The translations under genes were made by a program, and so were the position numbers. A stretch of 64,000 nucleotides of DNA from assembly GCF_015207825.1 (NCBI RefSeq), contig NZ_JADEWC010000009.1, positions 39,816 to 103,815 of the forward strand. The letters run 5' to 3'. Position 1 is the first letter of the stretch; each line of letters opens with the position of its first letter. Below the pieces are notes generated by a model, which saw only the letters and a list, made by a program, of their open reading frames with translations, did not search any database and was not told where the DNA came from. Shown here one piece after another: positions 1-9,449 of the stretch. The DNA comes from Cyanobacterium stanieri LEGE 03274. Its GTDB lineage: Bacteria; Cyanobacteriota; Cyanobacteriia; Cyanobacteriales; Cyanobacteriaceae.

Positions 1-53
1 TTTTGTTATAATTTTTGATATATCGCAATAATTCTTAATATTACCAATTATCC

Positions 54-1022
54 ATGACTACCGATAACATTACATTAACCAAAAAGCTAGGAAATACAGA
101 TATAGAAGTATCAGCCCTCGGTATAGGCACATGGGCTTGGGGAGATTCTTTTTTCTGGGATTATGGCAAAACCTATGGCAAAGATGACATTGAGGAAGCC
201 TTTAAAGCAACGGTGGCAGGGGGTGTAACTTTTTTTGATACGGCTGAAGTGTATGGTAATGGTAAATCAGAGCAACTTTTAGGGGAATTTTGTCAGGCAA
301 CCGATCAAAAAATTGACATTGCCACTAAATACGCTCCCTTTCCTTGGCGCTTATTTGGCGGTTGTGTAGCCGATGCCCTCACTCAAAGTTTAAAAAACCT
401 TCAGATGGACTATATTCCTCTTTATCAGGTACATTGGCCTTTTATGCTCATGGGTCAGGAAACCTTGATGAATGCCTTGGCAGATGAGGTAGAAAAAGGT
501 AGGATAGGGGCGATCGGGGTTAGTAACTATTCCGCCGAAGAAATGAAAAAAGCTAGTGAAATTTTAGGCAAAAGAAACATCCCCCTAGCAGTAAATCAAG
601 TCAAATATTCTTTACTTACCCGCAAAATCGAATCAAAAGGTATTCTTAAAACTGCCCAAGAATTAGGGATAACCCTTCTTGCCTATAGCCCCCTAGCCCA
701 AGGGTTACTCACGGGAAAATATAACCTTGATAACGCGCCCAATCCAGAAGGGGCAAGAAAACTAGATTCCCGTTTTAGTGCAAGTGGTTTAAGCAAAATT
801 ACCCCCGTACTCGAACTTTTAAAACAACTCGGGGAAAAATATCAGAAAACCCCTGCTCAAGTATCTTTAAACTGGTTAATGGGGCAAGAAAATGTAATAC
901 CTATCCCCGGGGCGAAAAACGCTAAACAAGCCAAGGATAACACCGGGGCTTTGGGGTGGAGTTTAACCACCGATGAGATAGCACAATTGGCAGAAATTAC
1001 CCAACCTTGGCTCAAATCCTAG
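54..1022 (+). CDS. Aldo/keto reductase
   Basis: A 322-residue NAD(P)H-dependent oxidoreductase of the aldo/keto reductase superfamily, expected to be a cytosolic single-domain TIM barrel. The tetrad is visible as D62 and Y67 (in FFDTAEVYGNGKSE), K92 and H127 (in YQVHW). The C-terminal cofactor region contains IPIPGAKNAKQAKDN. Full length for the family. The substrate cannot be read from sequence; a housekeeping carbonyl or sugar-aldehyde reductase is likely. A second family member lies at 28361-29326 but the two are clearly diverged. A perfect inverted repeat follows the stop and probably ends the transcript. Confidence 0.9.
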   Translation: MTTDNITLTKKLGNTDIEVSALGIGTWAWGDSFFWDYGKTYGKDDIEEAFKATVAGGVTFFDTAEVYGNGKSEQLLGEFCQATDQKIDIATKYAPFPWRLFGGCVADALTQSLKNLQMDYIPLYQVHWPFMLMGQETLMNALADEVEKGRIGAIGVSNYSAEEMKKASEILGKRNIPLAVNQVKYSLLTRKIESKGILKTAQELGITLLAYSPLAQGLLTGKYNLDNAPNPEGARKLDSRFSASGLSKITPVLELLKQLGEKYQKTPAQVSLNWLMGQENVIPIPGAKNAKQAKDNTGALGWSLTTDEIAQLAEITQPWLKS

Positions 1023-1070
1023 AGGTGTGAAGGGCTTACCAGCTTTTGGTTAATGGGAAAATGATTATAA

Positions 1071-1110
1071 AAGGTTAATTATTTATTCTCAATTAACCTT
1101 ACATTTTTTC
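1071..1110 (+). terminator. Likely rho-independent terminator after the aldo/keto reductase
   Basis: A perfect 10-bp inverted repeat (AAGGTTAATT / AATTAACCTT) with a 10-nt loop is followed shortly by ATTTTTTC. The stem is AT-rich, so strength is uncertain. It lies between a plus-strand gene and a convergent minus-strand gene and may serve both. Confidence 0.5.
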
Positions 1111-1140
1111 TATTCTGTATCCTTGTTTGGACACATTTTA

Positions 1141-1566
1141 TTAACACTTAATACCTTTTTTTTCATCAAGGGCATCGGCTTCTTTTTTCAACATTGCCAA
1201 TAAACGATAGTTTTCATTAGTTTGGGCAACTTCCATACGACGCTCTAAATTACGACGTAAATTGGCTTGATGGATGATGGCTAAGTTAGACTTTGTTTCC
1301 TCGCTAACAATGGTTTGGGTAGATAAATTTTCTTCTGGTTGGGCTTTTGCGTCATGGGGAATGAAGTAGGGTTGAGCGTTAGGGTTACTACTGTAGGCGA
1401 TGCCACGATATTTTAAATAAATTTTAGGTTGTAGTTGGGGAATATGTCTAGGTAATTTTCGATGACATTCTACCCCTCTATATTTTCCTAATACATCTCC
1501 TTCTTTTACTTCTAATAAGGCTGTTTCGCTAGGTTGATGTTTATTTCCTCTATAGGACATTTTCAT
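1141..1566 (-). CDS. DUF4278 domain protein
   Basis: A 141-residue protein with the DUF4278 hallmark: an N-terminal MSYRGNKH-type strand and a second KYRGIAYSS strand about 45 residues later. Such YRG proteins are common and of unknown function in cyanobacteria. The C-terminal third is charged and probably helical (RRNLERRMEVAQTNENYRLL). It has no signal peptide or membrane segment. The start could be either of two nearby ATGs, at 1566 or 1560. It is a monocistronic gene convergent with the preceding reductase. Confidence 0.75.
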   Translation of the reverse strand: MKMSYRGNKHQPSETALLEVKEGDVLGKYRGVECHRKLPRHIPQLQPKIYLKYRGIAYSSNPNAQPYFIPHDAKAQPEENLSTQTIVSEETKSNLAIIHQANLRRNLERRMEVAQTNENYRLLAMLKKEADALDEKKGIKC

Positions 1567-1889
1567 TTATTGATACCTCTTACAATCTATCTAAAAATTT
1601 ATTTATTAATCATTCACTGTGGCTCTTGGGGTTGTTTTATCTGCACATTTTCAAGAGTTTTTGACACCACTGATCATATAGTTCCTTTACGGAGAAACTA
1701 TTTTTTTCCTTATATTCAATTTAGCATCTTTTAAATAAGTTGCATTTTTTCTGTATCAATCGTTACAATAAATGCTATTTTTTGTTTTATTTTGTAATAA
1801 GATGAGGATTTGTTGACATGGGGCCTGTGGTTCATTGTTGGTGGTGGTGAGATATACTGGTACTACTATTTTTTGTAAGTCGTGGGTGT
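1567..1889. other. Intergenic region between DUF4278 gene and ftsW (no gene seen)
   Basis: 323 bases between two divergent genes, AT-rich and without a convincing coding frame. It should hold both promoters. A TATACT hexamer at 1853-1858 could be a -10 for ftsW. A TTGACA at 1813-1818 is too far upstream to pair with it. No repeat family member is present. Confidence 0.5.
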
Positions 1890-3059
1890 ATGTTTCATCA
1901 TCTAATTCCTATTTATGATAATGAGGTTGAAAATTGGTGTTTTGAGGCAAGGCTAGTGAGGTGGTTAACCTTTATTTGGTTATCTCTGGGCCTGGTTATT
2001 CTATTTTCGGCATCTTATCCTGATTCTCTGACGGAGAATGGCAATGGGTGGTATATTTTCTTGCGACAGGTGGTGTGGATTTATATTGGCTTGATGGCGA
2101 GTAAGGTAGTGTATCGGATACCCCTCAAACAGATTTTAAAATATTCCCCTTATATTTATGGATGTGTTTTAGTTTTAGTTTTAGCTACTATTTTAGGTTT
2201 TGGGCAAGAGGTTAATGGCGCTGAAAGATGGTTAAATTTGGGGATTGTACAGATTCAACCTTCTGAACTTTTAAAGCCTTTGATAGTGTTACAGGGGGCT
2301 TATGTTTTTGCAACGTGGAATCATAAAACATGGACTTTTAAGGGTGTTTGGTTGGTTGTTTTTGCCATGAGTTTGGTGGCTATTTTGATTCAACCAAATT
2401 TAAGTACAACGGCTTTATGTGGTATGACTTTTTGGTTAATAGCGGTGGGAAGTGGTGTGCCTGTCATCCAACTTTTTGGGGTAGCTGTATCAGGATTAGT
2501 AATGGCTTTGATTAGTATTGCTCTTAATCCTTATCAAATGCTCAGGATAGCATCTTTTCGAGATCCTTGGTCAAACCTTGAAGGAAGTGGTTATCAATTG
2601 GCTCAAAGTCTTATTGCGATTGGTTCTGGGCGATTGTCGGGAGTTGGTTTTGGCATGTCTCAACAAAAATTGTTTTATCTTCCTTTCCAAGATACTGATT
2701 TTATTTTTGCTGTTTTTGGGGAAGAGTTTGGGTTCATAGGGGCGATCGCCCTTATGCTTTTTTTAGCCACCTATGCTACCATGGGCTTGATTGTAGTCTT
2801 AAAATCTAGTCACCCCATCAATAAATTAGTAGGCTTGGGTGTTATCGTAATGTTAATCGGACAATCTCTCATTAACATCGGAGTAGCGGTGGGAGGCTTA
2901 CCCACCACGGGTGTACCGTTTCCTATGTTGAGTTATGGCGGAAGCTCAGTGTTAAGTAGTATTTTATTAGCATCCCTTCTCATGAGGGTAGCCATAGAGG
3001 TTGAACCACAGGAAAAGATAATTTCTGACTATAATCAACAATTAAGCCCAAAAAAATAG
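1890..3059 (+). CDS. ftsW: FtsW/RodA/SpoVE-family peptidoglycan glycosyltransferase
   Basis: A 389-residue polytopic membrane protein of the SEDS family, which polymerises lipid II during septal or lateral wall growth. Visible hallmarks are GAERWLNLG followed by IQPSELLKP, and near the C-terminus the loop GLPTTGVPFPMLSYGGSS that defines the family. About ten hydrophobic segments are present, starting near residue 25. FtsW rather than RodA is the usual annotation for cyanobacterial proteins of this size, but sequence alone does not settle it. The next gene starts 13 bases after the stop, so co-transcription with the coiled-coil protein and tsaB is likely. Confidence 0.85.
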   Translation: MFHHLIPIYDNEVENWCFEARLVRWLTFIWLSLGLVILFSASYPDSLTENGNGWYIFLRQVVWIYIGLMASKVVYRIPLKQILKYSPYIYGCVLVLVLATILGFGQEVNGAERWLNLGIVQIQPSELLKPLIVLQGAYVFATWNHKTWTFKGVWLVVFAMSLVAILIQPNLSTTALCGMTFWLIAVGSGVPVIQLFGVAVSGLVMALISIALNPYQMLRIASFRDPWSNLEGSGYQLAQSLIAIGSGRLSGVGFGMSQQKLFYLPFQDTDFIFAVFGEEFGFIGAIALMLFLATYATMGLIVVLKSSHPINKLVGLGVIVMLIGQSLINIGVAVGGLPTTGVPFPMLSYGGSSVLSSILLASLLMRVAIEVEPQEKIISDYNQQLSPKK

Positions 3060-3072
3060 CTTAATCAGCACC

Positions 3073-3906
3073 ATGGAAGATATAAAAATCGCCTCGGATA
3101 ATACCATCGAAAACTATATCCAACGAGTCACGGAATTATGTCAGTCGGGGCGCAAAACCCCTTCCCCCCAAGAATTAGAAAAAATAGTCTCAGAAGTTGG
3201 TATAACCGCCGAAGAAATCTCCCTTGCCCAAACCCAATCCCAAGCAAATTTCGCTAGGGCAAAGGGTTACATTAGTTTACGCCATTGGGATGATGCCATC
3301 GGGGAATTAGAAGAAGGACTGGCTTTCGACCCATATAATATAAGTATGATTCATTGTTTAATTTCGTCATATTTTGGACGTTGGCGAGAAAATCATCATC
3401 CAGAAGATGAGCAACGAATTAGGAAAAGAATCAAGCAATGTTTAGAAATAAAACCCGATGATGAGGAAAGTTTACAACTTTTAGGTAAATTAACTCAATC
3501 TATCAAAAATAGACAATTAATTAATTTAAGTCTGGGGTTATTGGGTATTTTATCTATCGGCACAATGATTGGATTATTTACCCTGAATAGGATTTCCCTT
3601 GATTTTTTGAATAACAACACCGATGAAAAAATCGAAAATATGGAAAGTAATTTACGTAGTCAAATGAGAAGATTAGATAACGAGAGTATTCGGCGTAGCC
3701 AAGATTTATCTCAAAAAATTATTAATCAAGAAAATATGACTCATAGTTTTTATAACAGAATCAGGGAGTTAGAGCAAATAAATCAAAAACTACAAAATGA
3801 TAATCAGGTACTATTACAAAATAATGATAACTTAAATAAAAGATTAGAAATTGTTGAACAACAAATGCAACAATTAGAGCAAGAAAATATTATCTTACCA
3901 GAATAA
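3073..3906 (+). CDS. TPR-like membrane protein with C-terminal coiled coil
   Basis: A 277-residue protein of unknown function. Residues about 55-110 resemble a TPR helical hairpin (RAKGYISLRHWDDAIGELEE). One transmembrane segment lies near residues 150-172 (LSLGLLGILSIGTMIGLF). The rest is a long Q/N-rich coiled coil ending in ENIILPE. There is no cleavable signal. It is placed 13 bases after ftsW and 6 bases before tsaB, so it probably belongs to that operon. An anchoring or scaffolding role in the envelope is a guess from topology and context only. Confidence 0.6.
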   Translation: MEDIKIASDNTIENYIQRVTELCQSGRKTPSPQELEKIVSEVGITAEEISLAQTQSQANFARAKGYISLRHWDDAIGELEEGLAFDPYNISMIHCLISSYFGRWRENHHPEDEQRIRKRIKQCLEIKPDDEESLQLLGKLTQSIKNRQLINLSLGLLGILSIGTMIGLFTLNRISLDFLNNNTDEKIENMESNLRSQMRRLDNESIRRSQDLSQKIINQENMTHSFYNRIRELEQINQKLQNDNQVLLQNNDNLNKRLEIVEQQMQQLEQENIILPE

Positions 3907-3912
3907 TTTGCA

Positions 3913-4539
3913 ATGAAAGCAACTATCGCCCTACACACCACCAGCCCAGAATTAGGTATTACTTTGGTGGATAAGGAAGGTCACAAAAAGTCTCAAATAT
4001 GGAATTTAGGTAGAAATTTAGGAAAAGAATTACATCAAATATTAACAGATTTTATTAACCCTTTAACATGGCAAGATTTTGAATTTATTGGAGTAGCAAA
4101 AGGACCTGGTAGTTTTACAAGTACAAGGATTGGGGTAGTTACGGCTAGGACGATTGCTCAACAGTTAAATATCCCTGTTTATGGAATTTCTACCCTGAAA
4201 TCTTTGGCTTGGCAAGAAGGGCAAAGGCATAGGGCAGAAATAATGTTAGTCCAAATGAGAGCTAATAACGAGGAAGTTTTTGGCGGTATTTATAAGTTAA
4301 AAAATAAGGCTAATTTCTCGGTTGTGGTTGGAGATAAAATATATAAAAATGATGATTGGAAAAATATAATTAAAGAATATGAAAAACAGTATGGAGAAGA
4401 TTTATTAGTGGTGGTTAGTCCACAAAATTTAGGGGAAAATAGTGATAGTGTTTTAAGTTTAGCTCGTCTAAAATATGAGCAAGAATGTTTAAATCGTGTT
4501 TTTTCTTCTTGGGAAGGCTTAATTCCTTTTTATCAATAG
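3913..4539 (+). CDS. tsaB: tRNA t6A37 threonylcarbamoyltransferase complex subunit TsaB
   Basis: A 208-residue member of the ASKHA-fold TsaB family, the non-catalytic partner of TsaD in forming N6-threonylcarbamoyladenosine at position 37 of ANN-decoding tRNAs. The diagnostic stretch GVAKGPGSFTSTRIGV is at residues about 58-75, followed by the helix ARTIAQQLNIPVYGISTL. Length matches bacterial TsaB. It is translated 6 bases after the upstream coiled-coil gene and 6 bases before the exported protein, indicating a tight operon. Confidence 0.88.
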   Translation: MKATIALHTTSPELGITLVDKEGHKKSQIWNLGRNLGKELHQILTDFINPLTWQDFEFIGVAKGPGSFTSTRIGVVTARTIAQQLNIPVYGISTLKSLAWQEGQRHRAEIMLVQMRANNEEVFGGIYKLKNKANFSVVVGDKIYKNDDWKNIIKEYEKQYGEDLLVVVSPQNLGENSDSVLSLARLKYEQECLNRVFSSWEGLIPFYQ

Positions 4540-4545
4540 GTTACT

Positions 4546-5103
4546 ATGATCAAGAAAATATTGCCCTTAGTTGTGATTCTCACTAACTTAGCTAGTATAT
4601 CAGCTCAGGCTCAGATCACTCCTTCCCCTGTTAATCAAGATTCGAGAGTGCCATGGTCGGAGGTTGTTAACGATCCCTTTGATGGTAAGATTGTGTATGA
4701 TAAGGATTTTGGCTCAAATCATGCCACTGTCAGTAGTTGGACGAGGAATTATATTAAACTTAGCTATTTTCAGAGAGAACAAGAAATAGTTTCTTATCGT
4801 AATGTTAGACGCACTAGGCAAGTATGGCGTAAAGATAAATATGTGGAAGAGGTATATTGGGAAAGAGAGCCGATTTATCGTAGTTATTGGCTGAGTGATA
4901 GTCCTGAGCAAATTTTATTTGCCATTGATGGGGTAGTGTATAGGTATGATGGTGATGTGGTTTCTGATGAGTTAGCCAGTGCGCTCGCTAATGCCCCAGA
5001 GGGTAATATGAGAATACGTTTGGTATGGCAAAACCAGCGCACCCAGGATGTGATGATTGGGGGAGGCACTGTGAAGGCATGGAAGGAGGTTTATGGGAAT
5101 TAG
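4546..5103 (+). CDS. Exported protein of unknown function
   Basis: A 185-residue protein with a clear N-terminal signal peptide (MIKKILPLVVILTNLASISAQAQ, cleavage probably after AQA). The mature part is rich in Arg, Tyr and Trp (WRKDKYVEEVYWEREPIYRSYW) and ends in a beta-like region. I do not recognise a family. It follows tsaB by 6 bases and is the last gene before a miniature repeat element. Periplasmic or extracellular location is inferred from the signal only. Confidence 0.6.
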   Translation: MIKKILPLVVILTNLASISAQAQITPSPVNQDSRVPWSEVVNDPFDGKIVYDKDFGSNHATVSSWTRNYIKLSYFQREQEIVSYRNVRRTRQVWRKDKYVEEVYWEREPIYRSYWLSDSPEQILFAIDGVVYRYDGDVVSDELASALANAPEGNMRIRLVWQNQRTQDVMIGGGTVKAWKEVYGN

Positions 5104-5125
5104 GATAAATGGGAAATATTTTTTT

Positions 5126-5277
5126 GTTTTAGTGGCATTGCTGATTTTGAGTATGAAACATTATTGAATTACACAAAAAACTAAGACTTCTAAATATTAT
5201 AACTGTTCCCTATTCCCCGTTCCCTGTTCCCTTCCTCAACAAGAAATCATACTTTAATTCACCAACGCCGTTTTAGT
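5126..5277 (-). mobile_element. Family A miniature inverted-repeat element (copy 1) with 8-bp target duplication
   Basis: A 136-bp element at 5134-5269 is bounded by imperfect terminal inverted repeats: GGCATTGCTGATTTTGAGTA on the left, with the inverse of GGCGTTGGTGAATTAAAGTA on the right. It is flanked by the direct repeat GTTTTAGT at 5126-5133 and 5270-5277, a target site duplication. The core carries a heptamer array (GTTCCCT-type units). It has no coding capacity. The right-hand duplication overlaps the ruvA stop codon. Related copies lie near 13999, 26863, 9155 and 28091. Confidence 0.8.
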
Positions 5278-5914
5278 TAATATCGGCGGATAGGTGGGAA
5301 ATTGCCCTTCTAATCCATTCCTCGACCATGGTATTTTTGAGTAAGATATTATCTTGACTAATGACAGAAATAGCCTGTTGAATTTCATCGTTAGTGTAGC
5401 CTAGGGCTAGGAGAGTCATTTCTAAGTCAGCTAGGATGTCGGCGGGGGGAGAAACTCTTTCTTGATTGACGTTGATTCCTGCTTCAATGCGCCATTGGGA
5501 AAGTTTTGTTTTTAATTCTAGGGCGATTCTTTCGGCGGTTTTTTGTCCTACCCCCGGGGTTTTGGATAACATTTTAATGTTACCTGTAACGATGGCTTGA
5601 ACTAAATCTTCTAACCCTAAAGTATCGATAAGGGCGATCGCACTTTGAACCCCAATACCAGAAACCCCTATCAATTGACGAAATAAATCCCGTTGGGCAG
5701 TGGACATAAAACCATATAAAATTTGTTGGTCATCTCGAATCTGTAAATGGGTAAAAATCTGTAAACTTTTAATTTCCTTGGCCTCAATTTCCCTAGCAAA
5801 ACGGGAAAAAATTTGAATTTCATAACCGATATTATTAACCTCCAATACCAGCATAATTCGTTTATTATGGCTTCTGAGAATAGAAACCACCTCACCCCGA
5901 AGAAAATTAATCAT
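5273..5914 (-). CDS. ruvA: Holliday junction branch migration protein RuvA
   Basis: A 213-residue protein that binds Holliday junctions and loads the RuvB motor. Domain order is typical: an N-terminal OB fold ([12 protein letters not shown]), the helix-hairpin-helix pair (GVSGIGVQSAIALID and KTPGVGQKTAERIALELK), and a C-terminal RuvB-interacting domain ending near residue 205. The start overlaps the ispF stop by one base on the minus strand, so the two are translationally coupled. The stop codon lies inside the target-site duplication of the adjacent miniature element, which probably regenerated it. Confidence 0.95.
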   Translation of the reverse strand: MINFLRGEVVSILRSHNKRIMLVLEVNNIGYEIQIFSRFAREIEAKEIKSLQIFTHLQIRDDQQILYGFMSTAQRDLFRQLIGVSGIGVQSAIALIDTLGLEDLVQAIVTGNIKMLSKTPGVGQKTAERIALELKTKLSQWRIEAGINVNQERVSPPADILADLEMTLLALGYTNDEIQQAISVISQDNILLKNTMVEEWIRRAISHLSADIN

Positions 5915-6393
5915 TAACTAACAGATTCTAATAAAACAACCGTATAAGCACAGATGGCCTCCTCCCTACCAATGGCATCTAGCTTTTCATTAGTGGTAGC
6001 CTTAATACTAATTTGGTCTGAATTAATGTTCATAGCCCGTGCTAAACTGTCAATCATAGCAGGTAAATGGGCTTTTAGCTTAGGACGTTCGGCAACAATT
6101 ACATTATCCATGTTAACCACCGTCCAACCCCGTTGCAAAACTAACTGATAAACCTCCTTTAACAACTTAATACTATCTGCCCCAGCCCATTGAGGATCAG
6201 TAGGAGGAAAATAATGACCAATATCACCCAAACTTAATGCACCCAATAAAGCATCCATAATAGAATGGGTTAAAACATCCGCATCACTATGGCCTAAAAG
6301 TCCGAGGGAATGTTCAATTTCGACACCCCCGAGAATCAACTTGCGTCCTTCCACTAGACGATGTAAATCATAACCATTACCAATTCTAATCAT
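5914..6393 (-). CDS. ispF: 2-C-methyl-D-erythritol 2,4-cyclodiphosphate synthase
   Basis: A 159-residue enzyme of the MEP isoprenoid pathway, forming MEcPP from CDP-ME-2-phosphate. It begins [17 protein letters not shown], with D and H of the DxH metal site. It also shows the [20 protein letters not shown] region and the cyclodiphosphate-binding [18 protein letters not shown] at the C-terminus. Full length. In a photosynthetic organism it supplies carotenoid, phytol and quinone side chains. It is upstream of and overlaps ruvA. Confidence 0.95.
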   Translation of the reverse strand: MIRIGNGYDLHRLVEGRKLILGGVEIEHSLGLLGHSDADVLTHSIMDALLGALSLGDIGHYFPPTDPQWAGADSIKLLKEVYQLVLQRGWTVVNMDNVIVAERPKLKAHLPAMIDSLARAMNINSDQISIKATTNEKLDAIGREEAICAYTVVLLESVS

Positions 6394-6443
6394 TTAGTTT
6401 TTTTTGTTTGCTAATAACTGCACCCCTAGTATTTTAGCCAAAA

Positions 6444-9068
6444 TTAGCCCGAAACCATGAGTAAGTCTAAACCTTGCTCAAAAATTTTGTCAATGGGTAA
6501 CATTTGATGGTCAGAAGTCATCATTTTATGATCCTTGGTGGCTTTGATGATAGCACCATTTTCCAACTCATATTCAAATATCTCTTGCTCTCCCCTATCA
6601 TGCCACTGGGCGATCGCCTGAGTATATACAAAACCGTTTTGATCTACACTATAGACCGTACACTGAATTTGTTCCTCAACAATTTTACTAATGGGCAAAA
6701 CCCCATATTCCACGGTCAAAATTTCCGTATCATAACTCAAGCAATACTCCGCAAACTTAACCATCTGGTCAAATAAACTCTCAGCAATTTCCTTAGATAC
6801 CCCATTTTTCATTGAACCATCGATAAACTTTTCTTGGTGCTTGGCCATCTCCGCCGCCTTTTTCTTACCCATGGCACGACGCAATAAATCCGCTTCTCCG
6901 AGGGAATAACCAGCCAAATCCTGAGCCATTTTCATAATTTGCTCTTGATACACCAATACTGCATAGGTTTCTCGGAGAATAGGTTGTAACAAGTCATGTT
7001 CGTAGGTGATAGGCTCTCTACCATGTTTACGATTAATAAAAATGGGGATTAAACCAGCATCCAAGGGGCCAGGGCGATAGAGGGCCAAAATAGAGGAAAT
7101 ATCCTCAATGCCTGAGGGTTTCAAATCCCTAACAATTTGTTTCATACCATCGGACTCTAATTGAAATATTCCCTGTAAATCTCCCCTTTCCAAAAGATTA
7201 TGGGTTTGTGCCACATCTTGGGGTAACTTTTTACTTGTACCCTTTGCCAAAATTTGTAGGGCTTTTCTTTCCCCTAGGGGTAAGTCATCGACGTTGATTT
7301 CAATGTTACGATTAAGTTTAATTAGCTCCGCTGTTTTTTGGATGGTGGTTAGGTTTCTTAAGCCCAAAAAGTCCATTTTGAGAAGCCCTAAGGACTCTAA
7401 GTCTTCCATGAAATATTGGGTAATGACTGAGCCTTCGTTATTTTTTTGTAGGGGAACTATTTCGTCTAATGGCTCACTGGAAATAACTACCCCCGCCGCA
7501 TGAACTCCAAAGGTTTTATTCATTCCTTCGATGCGCATGGCCATATCTAACCATTTTTTAACCCGTGGTTCGTTGTCGTACCTTTGTTTAAATTCGGGGG
7601 TCGGGCTGTCGTCGGATACCATGACTTTTAACTTGGTAGGTTTTCCCCTAGCTACGGGAATCATTTTGGCCATTTCATCGGCTTCGGCGTAGGGGACATC
7701 TAACACCCGAGCAACGTCTTTTAAGACGGCTTTGGACGTCATTCTGTTAAAGGTGATAATTTGGGCTACTTTATCTTCTCCATATTTGGCGGTGACGTAT
7801 TTGATCATTTGATCTCTTTTATCGATACAAAAGTCGGTATCAATGTCGGGCATGGATTTACGTTCGGGGTTTAAGAAGCGCTCGAATAGTAGTCCGTGGT
7901 GGACGGGGTCAATGTTAGTGATACCAAGGGCGTAGGCGACTAATGATCCTGCGGCTGAACCTCTGCCTGGGCCTACGGGGATATGGTTATCTCGGGCATA
8001 TTTGATGTAATCCCAAACTACGAGGAAGTAGGTGCAAAAGCCCATTTGTTCCATCATCCGTAGTTCGTATTCTAGTCTTTGTCTATATTCGGGGGTGATC
8101 TCGCTTTTTTGCTTACAGTTGAATCTTTGCATTAAGCCTTCCCAGGTGACGGCTTCGAGGTAGCTTTCTGGGGTGTGTCCGGCGGGGATGTCAAAGTTGG
8201 GGATTCTTGGTTCTCCAAGGACGTTATAAGGTTTTATTTTGTCGGCAATTTCGAGGGTAGTGGCGATCGCCCTGTCTATGATTTCTGGTTCGAGATGATC
8301 TCTAAATAGTAGTTTCATCTCGGCTTCGGATTTGAGGTATTCTGTGCCTGAATAACGAAGTCTTTTTTCTTCGTCGATGCTTTTTTTGGTGTTAATACAT
8401 AGGAGAGCGTCATGGGCTTCTACGTCGTTGCAGGAGAGAAAATGAGAATCGTTGGTGGCGATGATTTTGATGTTTAATTCTTGACTGATTTTGGCTAATT
8501 CTACGTTAACGATTCGATCTTGTCTTGAGCCATGATCTTGAATTTCGAGGTAAAAATCATCTTTAAATATTTTTTGATACCATTTGGCTACGTCTCTGGC
8601 TCTTTGGTAGTCACCTTTAAGGATGGCTTGGGGAATTTCGCCCCCTAAACAGGCACTTGTCAAGATTAAACCTTCGTGGTATTGCTCTAGTAGTTCTTTG
8701 TTAATACAGGGGCGGGAAAAGATACCTGAACCTTGCATCCCGTGTAGGTGGGAAATGGTGGTTAGTTTGACGAGGTTTTTATATCCTTGTTTGTTTTTGG
8801 CTAGGACTATTTGATGATATTTTTTGATGCCTCGATTTTTCTGGGTTATGTCGCCGTTGATGACGTACATTTCGTTACCAATGATTGGTTTTATGGGTTT
8901 GTTGAGGCAGTTTTTGATTAGTTGAATTGCTCCATACATTACTCCATGATCGGTAATGGCGATCGCGGGCATTTCTAGTTCTACGGCTTTTTCAACGAGG
9001 GATGGAATTTGGGATGCTCCGTCTAATAAGCTATAGTCGGTGTGTATGTGTAAACCAACAAAGGACAT
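6444..9068 (-). CDS. dnaE: DNA polymerase III alpha subunit, N-terminal part with N-half of split intein (DnaE-N)
   Basis: 874 residues, starting at [17 protein letters not shown]. An in-frame upstream ATG would add 17 residues read from a heptamer repeat, so I reject it. The PHP domain is N-terminal ([17 protein letters not shown]). The polymerase palm is shown by [14 protein letters not shown] and the catalytic [10 protein letters not shown]. The polymerase exons stop at FAEY, and C776 begins a 99-residue intein N-half. The remaining alpha subunit must come from a separate dnaE-C gene, not in this window, joined by protein trans-splicing. This is the standard cyanobacterial arrangement. Confidence 0.95.
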   Translation of the reverse strand: MSFVGLHIHTDYSLLDGASQIPSLVEKAVELEMPAIAITDHGVMYGAIQLIKNCLNKPIKPIIGNEMYVINGDITQKNRGIKKYHQIVLAKNKQGYKNLVKLTTISHLHGMQGSGIFSRPCINKELLEQYHEGLILTSACLGGEIPQAILKGDYQRARDVAKWYQKIFKDDFYLEIQDHGSRQDRIVNVELAKISQELNIKIIATNDSHFLSCNDVEAHDALLCINTKKSIDEEKRLRYSGTEYLKSEAEMKLLFRDHLEPEIIDRAIATTLEIADKIKPYNVLGEPRIPNFDIPAGHTPESYLEAVTWEGLMQRFNCKQKSEITPEYRQRLEYELRMMEQMGFCTYFLVVWDYIKYARDNHIPVGPGRGSAAGSLVAYALGITNIDPVHHGLLFERFLNPERKSMPDIDTDFCIDKRDQMIKYVTAKYGEDKVAQIITFNRMTSKAVLKDVARVLDVPYAEADEMAKMIPVARGKPTKLKVMVSDDSPTPEFKQRYDNEPRVKKWLDMAMRIEGMNKTFGVHAAGVVISSEPLDEIVPLQKNNEGSVITQYFMEDLESLGLLKMDFLGLRNLTTIQKTAELIKLNRNIEINVDDLPLGERKALQILAKGTSKKLPQDVAQTHNLLERGDLQGIFQLESDGMKQIVRDLKPSGIEDISSILALYRPGPLDAGLIPIFINRKHGREPITYEHDLLQPILRETYAVLVYQEQIMKMAQDLAGYSLGEADLLRRAMGKKKAAEMAKHQEKFIDGSMKNGVSKEIAESLFDQMVKFAEYCLSYDTEILTVEYGVLPISKIVEEQIQCTVYSVDQNGFVYTQAIAQWHDRGEQEIFEYELENGAIIKATKDHKMMTSDHQMLPIDKIFEQGLDLLMVSG
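6447..6743 (-). other. Split DnaE intein, N-terminal half (IntN)
   Basis: Encodes the last 99 residues of DnaE-N. It starts with the splicing nucleophile cysteine in [14 protein letters not shown], has the block B motif [11 protein letters not shown] (T and H of TxxH), and ends [10 protein letters not shown]. It closely resembles the Npu/Ssp DnaE IntN from memory of that family. The terminal segment differs from and is slightly shorter than the Npu version. It is inactive alone and needs IntC from dnaE-C. Confidence 0.93.
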
Positions 9069-9449
9069 TTTATCAAGGGGAATGGGGAACGGGGAATGGT
9101 TCAACAATTCATGAACCATAGATACAGTATAATGCCAAATCTGATTTAGAAAATGGCGTTGCTGATTTTAGGTATGATTTTTAATTGAGGAAGGGAACGG
9201 GGAACGGGCAATAGTGATACTATTTTAATGTCTTATTAACTGATGCTACGCAAAAAAGATAATTAGTTCTTGGTTTGAGGTGTTAGGTATCAGGTTCAAA
9301 AATTTAGAACAACTCTACATTAATTAATGGTCTTATTTTCACTTTCCCAATAACCTCATAAAAACTATTCATATTTTTAACCTGCCACCTGCTAAAAAAA
9401 TATGAGTACCTAACATCAGTTATTAATTAAATCTGCTAATCCTCAATTT
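9069..9449. other. Intergenic region upstream of dnaE-N with heptamer array and partial family A element
   Basis: 381 bases. Directly upstream of the dnaE start is a short heptamer array of GGGGAAT/GGGGAAC units (about 9078-9100). At 9155-9220 lies the left half of a family A element (GGCGTTGCTGATTTTAGGTA followed by AGGGAAC/GGGGAAC/GGGCAAT units). No right inverted repeat is detectable, so this copy is truncated. I see no gene and no clear terminator. Confidence 0.6.
9155..9220 (+). repeat. Family A element, truncated copy
   Basis: It begins with the same terminal sequence as the full copies (GGCGTTGCTGATTTTAGGTA, then TGATTTTT) and runs into a heptamer array. The distal half of the element is missing. 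Confidence 0.6.

Noticed and set aside
1534..1734. 66-codon frame in the gap before ftsW
   Set aside because: It overlaps the DUF4278 gene start on the other strand, is phenylalanine- and isoleucine-rich from AT bias, and has no recognisable content.
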